Shown: piece by piece, positions 45,961 through 57,232 of the stretch
Layout: the number at the start of each line of letters is the position of its first letter
Position numbering within the stretch: the first letter of the stretch is position 1
From: Apiospora phragmitis
Lineage: Eukaryota > Ascomycota > Sordariomycetes > Amphisphaeriales > Apiosporaceae
Length of the DNA stretch: 64,000 nt
NCBI GenBank assembly: GCA_038363925.1
Contig: JAQQWL010000015.1
Span: forward strand, 434,001 to 498,000
Reading direction: 5' to 3'
Program-made: the position numbers and the translations under genes
Notes under the pieces: generated by a model
Seen by the model: only the letters and a program-made list of their open reading frames with translations
Databases searched by the model: none
What the model was told of the DNA's origin: nothing

Positions 45961-47791
45961 ATGGCGTCGTCCAGTGCCCGCTCGCAAGCCGAGCGAACAC
46001 CTCTTCTGCGTCAAGACACGGAACGACCGCGCGCACCCCGAAACGTAACCTTCAATCCCAATCCAGTCACCAAGACCATCTTCCTGAGCCCTCCTCGCTC
46101 AGCTCGTCGCCCGCCGGCAGCACCTTGCTCGCCGCCCCAGCGCTAACTTCCAACCCTTTCCATCAGCATGGACACAGCCAAGGATCCTCGTCCTCCTCTC
46201 TCCCGAATAATAACACGCCTTTCTCCGCCATCAACAGTCGTTTGCGCCGCCGTAATTCACACGGTAGCACCCCCTTCACGGGCCTCCCAGCCCCGATAGG
46301 CCCCCTGCCGAAGCGAGGACCACAGCGATCGACCAAGAACGCCGAGAAGCTCAAGCTCCTCCCCAACCCTGACTTGGGCGATGATGGTGGCGTCGAGGAT
46401 TTCGAGGAGAGCGGTCGTGATGTCTACAGTCAATACACGCGGATCAAGGACCCGAATGCTCGGAGGGATGCCGCGAGATTAGGCAAGGCGGATCGCGAGA
46501 GGCTACCGCGAGTCACGGCCTACTGCACGGCGAACAAATATCAGATGGAGGGTCTGATGCGCTTCTTGAAGGGTCGCGCCCGCAGTCGCGCTTCGAACCC
46601 CAAACTGATCGACGAGTGCATCTACTCTCCCTACAACTATGCTACGGGCAAAGGTGCAGAGCGGGCAGAGGCTGCCGAGGTCAGAACAAGGAGAGAGAGC
46701 CAGGAAAGCCAGGATCATCAAGACCGCCAGGACCGACACGAGCCCCCGAGCACGCCCACGCGGCCAACCATGATGGAATACGAGCGCAGGCACTCAACAG
46801 GACAGCTCACAGATGTCGTTGACAGCTCGGGAGATTCAGGGGCCATGACGGAGGGCTATGGCAATGGCCGGGACGCGCAGCACAACCTTTCATATCCCTC
46901 GATGGAGGACGAGAGCGCGATACAAGAGAGTCCCTCCTCTCAGACCAAGGACCTGGATTTTGACACGGAGGTACACACGCCCGAGGTCTTCCTCTTTGAG
47001 TACGGCGTGGTGGTGATCTGGGGCATGTCGCCGGCGCACGAGCAGCGCTTCCTCAAGGACATCGCCAAGTTCGAGATGGAGAAGCTAGACCAGGAGGACG
47101 TCGAGACCGAGTGCTTCAACTTCTACTACACACGGGAGTACCAAGCGCGGATATACAACGACTTCATTACCCTGCGGGATAGGGCAACTACATGACAAAG
47201 CTTGCCATCTCCCATGCACTCGCGCAGAGTGTCAAGGTATGTGACCTTTTTCGACTTTTTGAATTCCTTACTGGCAGAACTAACCTGGTATTTTCTTGTA
47301 GACGTCGCTTTTTGAAGAGCTGATTGCTTCCACTATAGAGACCTGCAAAGATATCCCTTCCCAGATTGCGCTGACGGGCAAAATCGCACTTTCTCGTAGC
47401 CAGATCAATATGCAAATCGGCGAACTGTTCATTCTCCGTATCAACATCCATCTCAATGGTTCGGTTCTCGATACGCCAGAGCTGTTCTGGGGTGGAACCC
47501 CATCTCGAGCCTGTGTACCAGGCCGTACGCAGCTACCTCGAGATGGACCAGAGAGTAGGCCTCCTTACGGAGCGGTTGGATGTCATTGCGGATCTGTTGG
47601 CCGTTTTGAAGGGCGAACTTAGCCACGGACACGGAGAAATGCTGGAGTGGATTGGTAAGCCAACTCTATTACATTATCCCAGCTTGCTGCATCCATTTAC
47701 TGACAAGCCCGCAGTTATTATCCTCATCGCTGCCGAGATTCTAGTGGCTGCGGTCAACATTGTGGTTGATTTGTATGCTGGTGTGGACTAG
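45961..47791 (+). CDS. DUF155 protein (Rmd1/Rmd8/Sif2 family), membrane-anchored
   Basis: Exons are 45961..47236, 47302..47654 and 47715..47791. The product starts MASSSARSQAERTPLLRQ with a disordered Ser/Pro-rich N-terminus. The DUF155 core follows: RLPRVTAYCTANKYQMEGLM, EVFLFEYGVVVIWGMS, DIAKFEMEKLDQEDVETECF, KLAISHALAQSVKTSLFEE, and a C-terminal hydrophobic anchor (VIILIAAEILVAAVNIVVDLY). Yeast relatives were found in sporulation/meiotic division screens, and human RMND1 is needed for mitochondrial translation; the fungal biochemical role is unknown. Three one-base breaks occur: missing at 46089-46098, missing at about 47182-47186 (joins RDR to NYMTKLAIS), and an extra G at 47489-47492 (ELFW to VEPHLEPVYQ). 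Correcting them gives 568 aa with every family block in order. Confidence 0.87.
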
Positions 47792-50555
47792 ACCAGAGAG
47801 ACGGCCCTGGGGTTTTGTTTCTCTATCCCCTGCTACCTCCTTTACATCCCTTCCAGCGGCGTTTGTGGATTCAAACCAACTTCCCCCATCCTCCTATCCC
47901 ACCAACCCCAATATAATATCATCAGCGGGTTTGTATACATAGTCTTGGTGGTGAAATTGATTGCTGGTAACGCAGGAAACCATCATGTGCACAGAACAGC
48001 ATGGCGCTAGTGGAATATTGTGTCTTATCTGTTTTCTTTCGTTACTCGGTGTCCGGTTCCCGATATTAAAAACCATCTGTAACACCTTTGCATCGTTGGT
48101 GGTAGTGACTTGGCTCTCGCTCTAATTCAAACCAAGCAGGAGAGAGAAAACTAGTCGTATGTAGACATCAATGAGAGAGGTGTTATCCTGGGGAAAGCGT
48201 CATTTCCACGTTGTTCTCTTGAGTTTGCGCGAAGGCGTCGTACCATTAAGCGCGTTTGTAGTCCTCTAGAATCCGCGTCCGTCAAGTGCCAATGAGTCTG
48301 GCGCGGTAAGAAATCCCATAATGATTTCCGTGTTCATCGTAACAGCTGGACTGAGCTGAGGAAGCTGCCCAGGTACGGTGGCTGTGGCCAAGAATGGAAA
48401 TGAAAGCCCAGGTTGGAGTCTTCGGCCCCGGGGGAAGCACCATCTAGTTATGATACGCTCATACATGAGACGCCCACGATTATATTCGCCCGGTCGGAGG
48501 AAGGTGATGTCGTGTCGGACCAAGTGGAAGTGGAGTACGATATACTCATTTTGGCTCACAAGGACAGTTATAGATACATTCGTTCCAGTCCAGAGTTCAA
48601 ATTTGAAAATTTCCTCCTCTCTTCTTCATAAACCGGCGCTACTGGTGCCCGGTCCAAAGGCTGAACCTACCCAAGAAGACATCACCCGGAGAGACGAGGA
48701 GATCGGTGGCGGCGGATACGGGGCGAAGCGCTGCCGGCTAGCTTGCCCGGCGTTTTCGATAGTGATGCCCGGGACCACGGTGACCTGGTCTGCGGCAGTG
48801 GCGGGCGCTGCGACATTACGGCTACACTACCACGGTCCACATGATCGTCTTTGCCCTTCCCCCGGCGCCTTGCTCAAGTTGAAAGTAATGTATGTGACTC
48901 GGGCGTTCCGTTCGAAGCCCCGCGGTACGGCAACGGCCCGTTCCCGGATTCGACGATGGAGGAGCTGGTCTCGAGCGACTGTCCCAAGGTCTTTTCGCCA
49001 TTAACTACGATACTAGCCCTGTTGGACAGAGCCTCCTGGCGGTGAACTGACTCACCATGTTCGAAGAGCCGTCTCGCCGCCCCAGGGGTGAAGATATTGA
49101 GAAGGCCAAAAAGGCTGTGATCGATGTCTCTGAAAGATTTCCTAGTTTTCCTGCTCTTCGATAAATCTCCTCGCCTTCGAGGGACAAGACCTCGGCCGTG
49201 CCGCGGACGGGGCAGCGAGCTGGCAGGCAGGCAGCGCTGGATGAACGCCCAGAGCCAACCAATGACCCAAGGTAGGCAGAATACATTGCGACCCTCCATG
49301 CAACAGAGGACAGCTGTAGTTACCATTTAATAACGCCGAGCGTGCTGCCTACTTCTACCCATCTATGGACAAACAGCAACCCATCGAACGAGTCTCGCAA
49401 TAAACCGATCGCAGGAAACATGATTTGCTCATACGTTCTCGAGCTGGACAGCAAGAAAGGCAACACAGCCAGTCACGATTACACAAATAGCCGTGATCAG
49501 AGAAAGGAATACTGGAACCACGATTGGGGCAGTAAGTAATCGGAGTTGTGTCTCAAGGACAAAGTTTGTCGCCATCAAAATCACACGACCGCCCGATCGA
49601 GGCCCTGATGGGACCGATCAAACCGAATAAATTGGTGGCATTGGCAGCACGAGATGGCTGGCACTCTCTCGAGGTTGTTGGGCTTGGGCTTTTGCCTCTG
49701 ATACTTTCTGTGGAAGAGCTACCGCAATGCCCTTCGCTGGCTCTACGTCGCCCTTGACACCCAGCAACGGTTCGGCAGCCCTCGCCCACCTCCTGGGGCC
49801 CTCTTGGGGCTGGCGAAACTGGCACGCCCGGCATGGAGTGAGGAAATCAGTTAAAGCAACAGTGGTGATGTATAAACTATCTCTATGCCTTATGTGAAGT
49901 ACCGCCTGAGGCAGACACCAGAAAATGCTCGGTATACGCACCTTTCCACACTTGCACCCTATATATCTATATCGGCATAGTAAAGAAGCAGCCTAAACTG
50001 ACGTACAATAATGGAACCACCACTTTCATTCACCAAGTAGTAGGTATAATACCTCCCTCAATGGCCAGACACGCTCTCATTTTTGCTATTCCGGTTACTC
50101 CTGCGACTTCATACAAGTCATCGATAAGCTAATATATGGAGAGCCTATTAATTACTCAAAACCAATTATCGTCAGCATACACTTTTTAGTCGTTAGTTAC
50201 TTGGTTATTCTGTTACCTACCAGCTATTCCACCAGAACCCCCTTAAACGGACATTTCTCAAGCTGATCCTACCAAAAGTACCACTTCAGCAGATAATCAG
50301 GAATCATTATCCGAATGGCGTATCTCATTGTCAATTATAAGCCCGTAAATAACCGCTGATTACTCCTATTCATACAAGGCTCATGCTAGAGCTTCCACTC
50401 CTTTTTTGGGCCTCATCCACGAAACCTCTTTTCTATTACAAGGGTATCCGGAGCCTTCAACAGGGTAAGTCGCTGTAAACCATGCAGCATGCCATTAAAA
50501 AGGAGGAAAACGAAAAAACAACCGAAACCTGTCATTAATAACGCCTCAAACCCCT
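47792..50555. other. 2.8 kb intergenic region
   Basis: I see no supported gene. Overlapping frames near 48.4-49.3 kb lack domains and splice logic. The part from about 49.9 to 50.5 kb is AT-rich and may be a mutated repeat or simply 3' flank. Confidence 0.4.
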
Positions 50556-51639
50556 CTAGTCATCACCCTGGTCTCGACCGTCGTCGACCTCGGTCTCCGG
50601 ATCTGTATCGTTCTGCTCCTCCTGCTCAGCTTCCTCAGCTTCGGCGGCCTCGGCGTCGCCCATCTCAACATCCTGGTCCTGGTCCTGCTCTTGCTCGTCA
50701 GCATCGGAGGCAGCGGGAGGTGCAGCCCGCGAGATCTTTCTGTTGGCTGAGCGGCCAAGATCGAAGTCACTGCCGCGTGCGCGACCGCCGGCAGCTTTCT
50801 TGGCGCGCCGGAACGCGTCGCGTCCCTCTCTCCATTTGTTCAGCTCTTGTTGATAGCGTTCCTGAAACTCGTCCTTCTCCGTTTGGGGGAGGTCCTTCCA
50901 GCCTCGCGCCAACTCTTCCTCGAGGCGGAATTCGCCGGCGGCAATCTCGTCTTTGTGCTTCTCTTGGAGGACCGGTCGCATGTCGTTGCAATAAATCTCG
51001 AACGCATTGCTAGGGCGCTTGGGGGGCTTCGGTACAGAGTGGTGCCCGTTGGTAGGGCGACCGCTGAACGAGTCGCCATGAGAGAACTCGGATCCGGGCG
51101 AAAGGCCTCGCATGTTCTGGCTTACGAAGGATGGGCCGGCAGAGCCTGTCTCACGGTCACCGCCAGGAATCAGCGAAGTCTTCCTATGGCCACGCTTGAC
51201 CCGAAGCGGCTTATCTTCAGGCTGCATAGGACATTAGTTACAATCCAAACGAAGGCAGCTATAGGGGCGGTTGGATGGTTGGCATACAGTGGGAGGCGGA
51301 CTGGGACTTCCTTCCGAATCCTCAACGTTGGTACTAGTCCGTTTCTGGATCTGTTCCAGCAGGATTGCGCGCTCTAGGCGCAGCTTCTGGATCTGGCGTC
51401 TCAATCGTATCGCGCGTAATCTGTATGCGTCGTTCTCCTCCTCGATCTCGTTGGTTCGCGCCCGTAGCTGGATACATTTGCGGCGATACGCTTCCTCCAC
51501 GGTAGGTGGAAGCGAAGGGGGGTTGGCTAGATGATGGGAATATTAGCCGACGCGTGACGATACCTAAAGGCGCCGGTAGAGGCAGATGCCAATGATGACT
51601 TGTCCGGTGGAAATGCGACGTACCACTCGAGGGCGCCAT
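50556..51639 (-). CDS. HMG-box protein, NHP10-like INO80-complex subunit candidate
   Basis: Exons are 51624..51639 (MAPSS), 51288..51526 and 50556..51221. This gives 306 aa with no frame break. The N-terminal half is a coiled coil (YRRKCIQLRARTNEIEEEND...RLRRQIQKLRLERAILLEQI). It is followed by a single HMG box (PKRPSNAFEIYCNDMRPVLQ ... LARGWKDLPQTEKDEFQERY) and a long acidic Glu/Asp tail. The coiled coil before a single HMG box matches yeast Nhp10, part of the INO80 chromatin remodeller, which binds DNA ends and nucleosomes. The acidic tail is usual in HMGB-type proteins. The very short first exon of 16 bases is judged from the phase-matching GTACGT donor and TCTAG acceptor. Its start lies 667 bases from that of CCT8, facing away. 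Confidence 0.82.
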
Positions 51640-52306
51640 CGCGACAGGGTGCTGTCTGGCGTCAGCGCAATGAGATAAGGGATACAATTGTATTGCAATT
51701 GAGGTAGGGGTGGATGGATGGCGACCGATTTTTATTGGTGATATGGTTATAGAAGAAGAGTCGGGGATGTTGGCACGAAGCAGGAATGGAGTGAATAAAT
51801 CAATGAATGAATGGATGGATTTGATGTTGTTGGGCGTTGCACACGCCAATCAACCGAAGTAGCTTACCACGAAGTCTACTCAACTGAAAAGTGACCTGCA
51901 ACAAGGCTGATGTTCTGGCTGATACTTGGCTTGGAATCGCGACTCAAATGCTGGCTGGCTGGCAAGCTGCATGCGGTACATACAACCTGGAAGCTCTGGC
52001 ATTGGCTACCACTGACAAGCTCTGATCCACCCCAGAGCATGGGTCCCATCAAGGCTGCCAGGCTGCTGTCTTCCCCCCACACAGCTTTTTAGCCCAGAGT
52101 CCCCCAAATTTGTAGGTACCGTCCCGCAGCCCGACAGAACTTTTTTCCATTTGCAGTGGAAAGTCAGAGAGCTCCGTTCAGGCTGCCCCCATTATCTTAG
52201 GCCCTTAACCAGAACAGACTCGCGAGATCAACCGACACACGGCGAACTGTCTTTTCATTCCACCCGAAGATAGTCAAGGTGCCTCTACAGCATCTTCCTG
52301 CCCATC
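51640..52306. promoter_or_regulatory. Shared divergent promoter region, NHP10-like / CCT8
   Basis: The two start codons face away across 667 bases with no other gene, so both promoters must lie here. No individual motif is assigned. Confidence 0.55.
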
Positions 52307-54107
52307 ATGTCTCTCAACATTCCGAACGCCCCCAATGCGGGCCTGTTCAAGGGAGGCTACAACAAGTAAGTTCGCAATATACACACCCCACCTTTCACCT
52401 TCCACCTTCGACACCCTGACCATCACCATGTCTAACCGCCCTCCTCCTGTAGCTACGATTCCGAAGATGGCGCCGTTCTGCGTAACATCGACGCCTGCCG
52501 CGCCATTGCCTCGACGGTTCAGACTTCTCTGGGTCCCTATGGCCGCAACAAGATCGTCATCAACCATCTCCAGAAGATGATCCTCACCTCAGATGCCGCC
52601 ACCATCCTGAAGGAGCTCGATGTCGTCCACCCCGCCGCCAAGCTCTTGGTCATGGCCAGTCAGCAGCAGGAGGCCGAGATGGGAGATGCCACCAACATGG
52701 TCATCGTTCTGGCCGGCGAACTGCTGAAGAAGGCCGAGGATCTTCTGCGCATGGGCCTCAAGACCAGCGATATCGTCACCGGCTACGAGCGAGCACAGAA
52801 CTTCGCCCTCGAGGCTTTGGAGGAGCTGGTTGTGGACAAGGTCGATGACATCCGGAACCAGGAAGAGCTCAGCAAGGCCATCCGCACCGTCGTCGCCAGC
52901 AAGCAGAACGGCCACGAGGACTTCTTGGCCGACCTGGTCGCCGAGGCCATCCTGGCCGTCCTGCCCAAGAACCCCGCCGGTTTCAGCGTCGACAACATTC
53001 GAGTGGTCAAGATCATGGGTGGAAGCTTGGAACAGAGCAAGGTCGTCAAGGGTATGGTCTTCCCCAAGGAGCCCGATGGTGCGGTCAAGCAGGCGCAGAA
53101 GGCCAAGGTCGGTGTTTACTCTTGTCCTCTCGACTTGAGCCAGACTAGACCAAGGGCACCGTGCTGCTGCACAACGCCAAGGAGATGATGGATTTCACCA
53201 AGGGCGAAGAGGAGCAGATCGATACCGCCATCAAGGAGCTGTACGATGCCGGTCTGCGCGTGGTTATCGCTGGCTCGACAGTCGGTGAGCTTGCCATGCA
53301 CTACCTTAACCGATATGGCATCCTGGTCATCAAGATCCTCAGCAAATTCGAGCTGCGCAGAATATGCCGAGTTGTCGGCGCCACCCCGCTAGCAAGACTC
53401 GGCGCTCCTATGCCCGATGAGATGGGCTCAGTCGATGTTGTCGAGACGCTGGAAATTGGCGGTGACAGAGTTACAGTATTCCGCCAAGAGAATGACGTAA
53501 CCCGGACAGCCACTCTTGTCCTTCGCGGTGCTACACAGAACCACCTGGAAGATGTAGAACGTGCTGTCGATGACGGTGTTAACGTGGTCAAGGCCATCAC
53601 CAAAGATCCAAGGTTAGTGCCAGGTGCTGGTGCTTCAGAGACCCAGCTCGTTGAGCGCATACAAGCTTTTGGAGATAAGACGTCGGGTCTTCCTCAGTAC
53701 TCCATCCGCAAATTCGGCGAGGCCTTTGAGGTAGTGCCGCGCACAATAGCCGAGAGCGCCGGCCTTGATGCTACGGAAGTCCTCAGCCGACTTTACACAG
53801 CACACCACAAGAAGGATGACTGGAAGACCGGTGTTGACATCGAGGTAAGTTTAACCCCTATTTCAACACGGAAAGTGTCCACCCTGTGAGGGCTAATATG
53901 CTGACTGAACTCTAGAACAACGATGGCTCTGGCACACTAGATGCTCAGAAGGAGGGCATCCTGGATCTTATGATTACGAAGGCATGGGCCATCAAGCTCG
54001 CCACCGAGGCTGCTCGCACAGTGCTGTCGGTAGACCAAATCATTGTAGCCAGACAAGCCGGTGGCCCCAAGCCCCCGGGACCCAACCCCAACTGGGATGA
54101 GGATTAA
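52307..54107 (+). CDS. CCT8: T-complex protein 1 subunit theta (CCT8)
   Basis: Exons are 52307..52365, 52453..53844 and 53916..54107. This is one of eight subunits of the cytosolic TRiC/CCT chaperonin, which folds actin and tubulin. Group II chaperonin marks: TSLGPYGRNKIVINHLQKMILTSDAATIL (nucleotide pocket), GDATNMVIVLAGELL (GDGTT-like loop, here GDATN as in theta subunits), an apical KEMMDFTKGEEEQ block, VVKAITKDPRLVPGAGASE, and DEAR-like IATEAARTVLSVDQIIVARQAGG at the end. One G is missing at 53146-53147 (CAGACTAGACC for CAGACTGAGACC), which would restore SQTETKGTVLLHNAKEMM; corrected length is 547 aa. An essential gene would not survive this, so it marks the indel error rate of the sequence. 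Confidence 0.96.
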
Positions 54108-54951
54108 AAAGCTTAATGTATAGATTCTAGAACGCTCATGTATCTGCCTTGAGGAAAAAGAAGAAAAAAAAATCAAGGTTGGCGTTTTGGTAGCTGGTTT
54201 ATGGTCTATCGAATACCCACAATCTGGCTGCTGTCACGCAGCTCTCTCCAAAAAGAACCTGTAGCACAACTCGTGATATGACCTTGACTATGTACGCTGC
54301 CAAGATGGGCCAGTGGTGTCTTATTGCCCAACATGACGAGCCAAGCTGAACCACTAAGTATATAAGTAGAAGGATAAGTCTCGACCGTAAACTGCTTGTA
54401 AAAGCGATCCTGTGATATGAGCCGGTGCAGAGATCGTAACTAGGTGGGCTTGCAAGTTGAAGTGATCACCGCAAAACATACAGCAGCAAAATCCAACCAG
54501 CAGGTACAGATGAAGCCGCCATGTTGCATACTGGTCTTGATGATATCTCAATGGGGATAAGTACTGAGAATGACACTGGTTCATCAAGGGCCAACTTTCA
54601 TGATAAGAAGCATGTAGCAACCTCGGAAAAGGGGCTGTGTACCGTGCTTGGGTGTAGACCTGGGACAAAACGTCAAAGATTCATCAGCGAATACATGTAG
54701 AAAATATGATTGATTAAGAATCCTCCTATACGAACTAAATACGCGGTGAGTTTGGCCGTGTCAAGCTTTATTCTCAAACCGCTTAATGGACGTAGATGTG
54801 TGCCCGGCTGAATGCCGACGAAAAAGTATAGTAAAGATTACAAGGCTCGCTCCATGATACCTAAAAGCACGCATCTCCTTCGCCAGCGCTGCAGTCTGAA
54901 TCTGAGCAAAAGTTTGTGGAATATCCAGATCCTTACCAACATGAACCTCAC
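54108..54951. other. Convergent intergenic region
   Basis: This lies between the 3' ends of CCT8 (plus) and the dioxygenase (minus). I see nothing further. Confidence 0.5.
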
Positions 54952-56226
54952 TTATTTAGGATCGGGAAACTGGTTGCCCAGATTCAACGCCTGCCGATAG
55001 ATCCACTCGCACGCCGTGAGCTTCTCCTCCGCCTCCCCGCCGCTGAAGTCCTTCTTCTCCGCCGGGATGCCCGCGCCCTCGAGCGCCTCCATGATGACGT
55101 TGTCCTCGGGCCGCACGAAGTAGACGACGCTGTAGCGCGGGAACTTGCCCTGGGGCCCGGGGGCGGGAATGACGCGGTGGCGCCCGGAGCAGAAGACGCC
55201 GTTGGTGAACTTGACGGCCGCGTCTCCGAGGTTGATGATGGCGCAGCCCGGCTTCGGGACGACCCAGAGCCACTCGCCCGGCACGTCGGGCTGGCCGTCG
55301 GTGAGGGTGGCGGAGCGCGAGGATTCGGACCAGACTTGCAGGCCGCCGAGCCAGTTCATGAGGAGGGTGATGCTGTTGGTTGGTATTCGGGGTCAGCAAT
55401 TGGTAAGTCACACGGCAATCTTGCATGACTTGATGTCGGTAGCCCCTTTTTCAGGGGGATGAAAGGAGACGGAGATGAGAAGGGGAAAGGGGAGAAAATA
55501 GCACTCACGTTCCAAAGTCACAATGACTAGGCGTTTGAATCTCGGGCATCTCCTCCTTGTCCCGCGGCGGGCCACGCGTGATGCGAACATGATCGCCCGC
55601 AAGCTCCTCGAGGCGATGCCGATTCCATATCTCCTGGGGGTCCACCCCGAGCTTGTCGACGAGCAGTCCCAGGATCAGCATGCCGATGCTGTGCGCCGCG
55701 CGCATGTAGCCCGCGAACAGCTCCCGCTGCTCGAGGATGGCGGCCGGCCAGCTGGCACCCCGCCGCGGCATGTCGGCCGGGTCCGAACAAGGAGCCGTCA
55801 TGTCGTCTTTCGCCACGTTGAAGAACTCGGCCGTGTCGCGCGCGCCGGTGGCCTTGTCGGCCACCGTCGCGCCCACCTTCTTGTAGCCGAACAGCTGGCG
55901 CGGCTGGCCGGGGGCGCCGGTGGCCCCCATGATGTAGCCCAACTTTTCCTCTAGCGGCAGGGCGAAGGTGCGCTCGCCGGCGCGCGCGATGGCGTCGGCG
56001 CCGTGCAGGATGGTCTCGCCCGCGGGGCTGCCCGCCAGGTCCAGGTAGAAGAAGCCGCGGCCCTTGCAGATGTCGAAGACGCGCGCCTGCTCCTCGGCGT
56101 CCCGCGCGAGCAGCTTCGAGAGCGAGATGGTCTCCAGCGGCACGGTGGGCAGGTCCGGGGGAAGGGTGGGTACTCAGACGGGGTGAACTCCGGAGCGGCG
56201 GGTGGTGGGGACTCTGCGTGGGGCAT
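54952..56226 (-). CDS. Isopenicillin-N-synthase-like 2OG-Fe(II) dioxygenase
   Basis: Exons are 55509..56226 and 54952..55372. The product starts MPHAESPPPAAPEFTPSEY. It has the DIOX_N region (VPLETISLSKLLARDAEEQ...GFFYLDLAG) and the 2OG-FeII_Oxy core. The iron ligands are visible: H-x-D in TPSHCDFGT just before the intron, and the distal His in GVFCSGRHRVIPAPG, with RYSVVYF giving the RxS co-substrate pocket. The family includes enzymes of secondary metabolism (IPNS, gibberellin and flavonol oxidases) and many orphan hydroxylases; no biosynthetic partner gene is nearby. One base is missing in the C run read at 56157-56161; restoring it joins FPPDLPT to VPLETI and gives 379 aa. GC is very high, much above the flanks. 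Confidence 0.88.
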
Positions 56227-57232
56227 GTTGGTGAAGTCCAGCGGTTTTAGGTTCCTCAAGGTTGGGGGGTTGTGATGATGACGAAGTAGAATAATGACTG
56301 CTGGTGCTTGGTATGAGACTGTTGTTGAATAAAACGCTGTTGTGTAGAGGGTGCGCTTGAAGGAGGTGCTGTTTTCGCGATGTCGTGTTGTACTTGGAGA
56401 TCGTGTATCCAGAAGTCAAGGGTCGGCGAAGCATGACAGTGAGAGGTAAAGTGGAAGTTATCAGTAACCCTTGCAGAGCTTAAGATGGGCATTTAAAGCA
56501 ATCTATCAGACCAGTCTGTGAGGCCCGAGTGAACACGGATAAGAAATGCGATGAGTTTCATGTGAGTGAGTGAGGCGGGGGAAGAATCAAGCTCCCGCGA
56601 TCCTTGCCGGTTACCCCCGTCTGGAGTGCAGCCCCCGCAGCTCCGTACGTGTAAGTATGCAGCCAGCGTGACTTGATGCGGAGAAATGTGGCACTCGCCG
56701 GCATTGATGCCTTGGTTTCTCCAAACTATGTTATACAATGCTACCGTCCCACATCTCTATCACAGCCCCTGATGGACAGCATCGGCAATAGAGCAAGCAT
56801 CCCACCAACCGAAGGATTGATTAGTCGGACTGCATTCAGTCTTTGCTTGCACGCTAAAGCAGCCCTAATGAGTCAGTGAATTATTGGTCTGTTCTCCCCC
56901 ATCGATGCGTTCGGGTCCCCCATTCGGAGATAGCCTGCGATGGAGAGGAGAAGGATCTACACGGTGCCTCCTGACTCGAGTTGACCCCTCATTCCTATGT
57001 TACAGTCACCTCGGTGCTTGTCGCACTCCATTCAATCATTTACCCCTTTCGAAAAATGTACCCCTAGATATCTAAGACACCAATCATGACTATGTAAGAT
57101 GAGGAATGTCATGCTTTCGTCGATGTTCCCTTGCCATGAGTGTAATTTACTCCTGAAACTTGAGTATTGAAATGTTTATTGAGCAATTGATGAGTTCCCC
57201 GCCCTATGAAAGTTGTCTGGTTGGCGTCTAAA
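56227..57232. other. Intergenic, promoter of the dioxygenase
   Basis: This holds the upstream side of the dioxygenase and the 3' flank of the decayed ATPase. No gene is supported. Confidence 0.45.

Noticed and set aside
48378..49326. Overlapping 150-208 codon frames on both strands as a gene.
   Set aside because: No ATG-splice model, no hydrophobic or motif pattern, and frames on both strands are equally open, as expected of GC-rich non-coding sequence.
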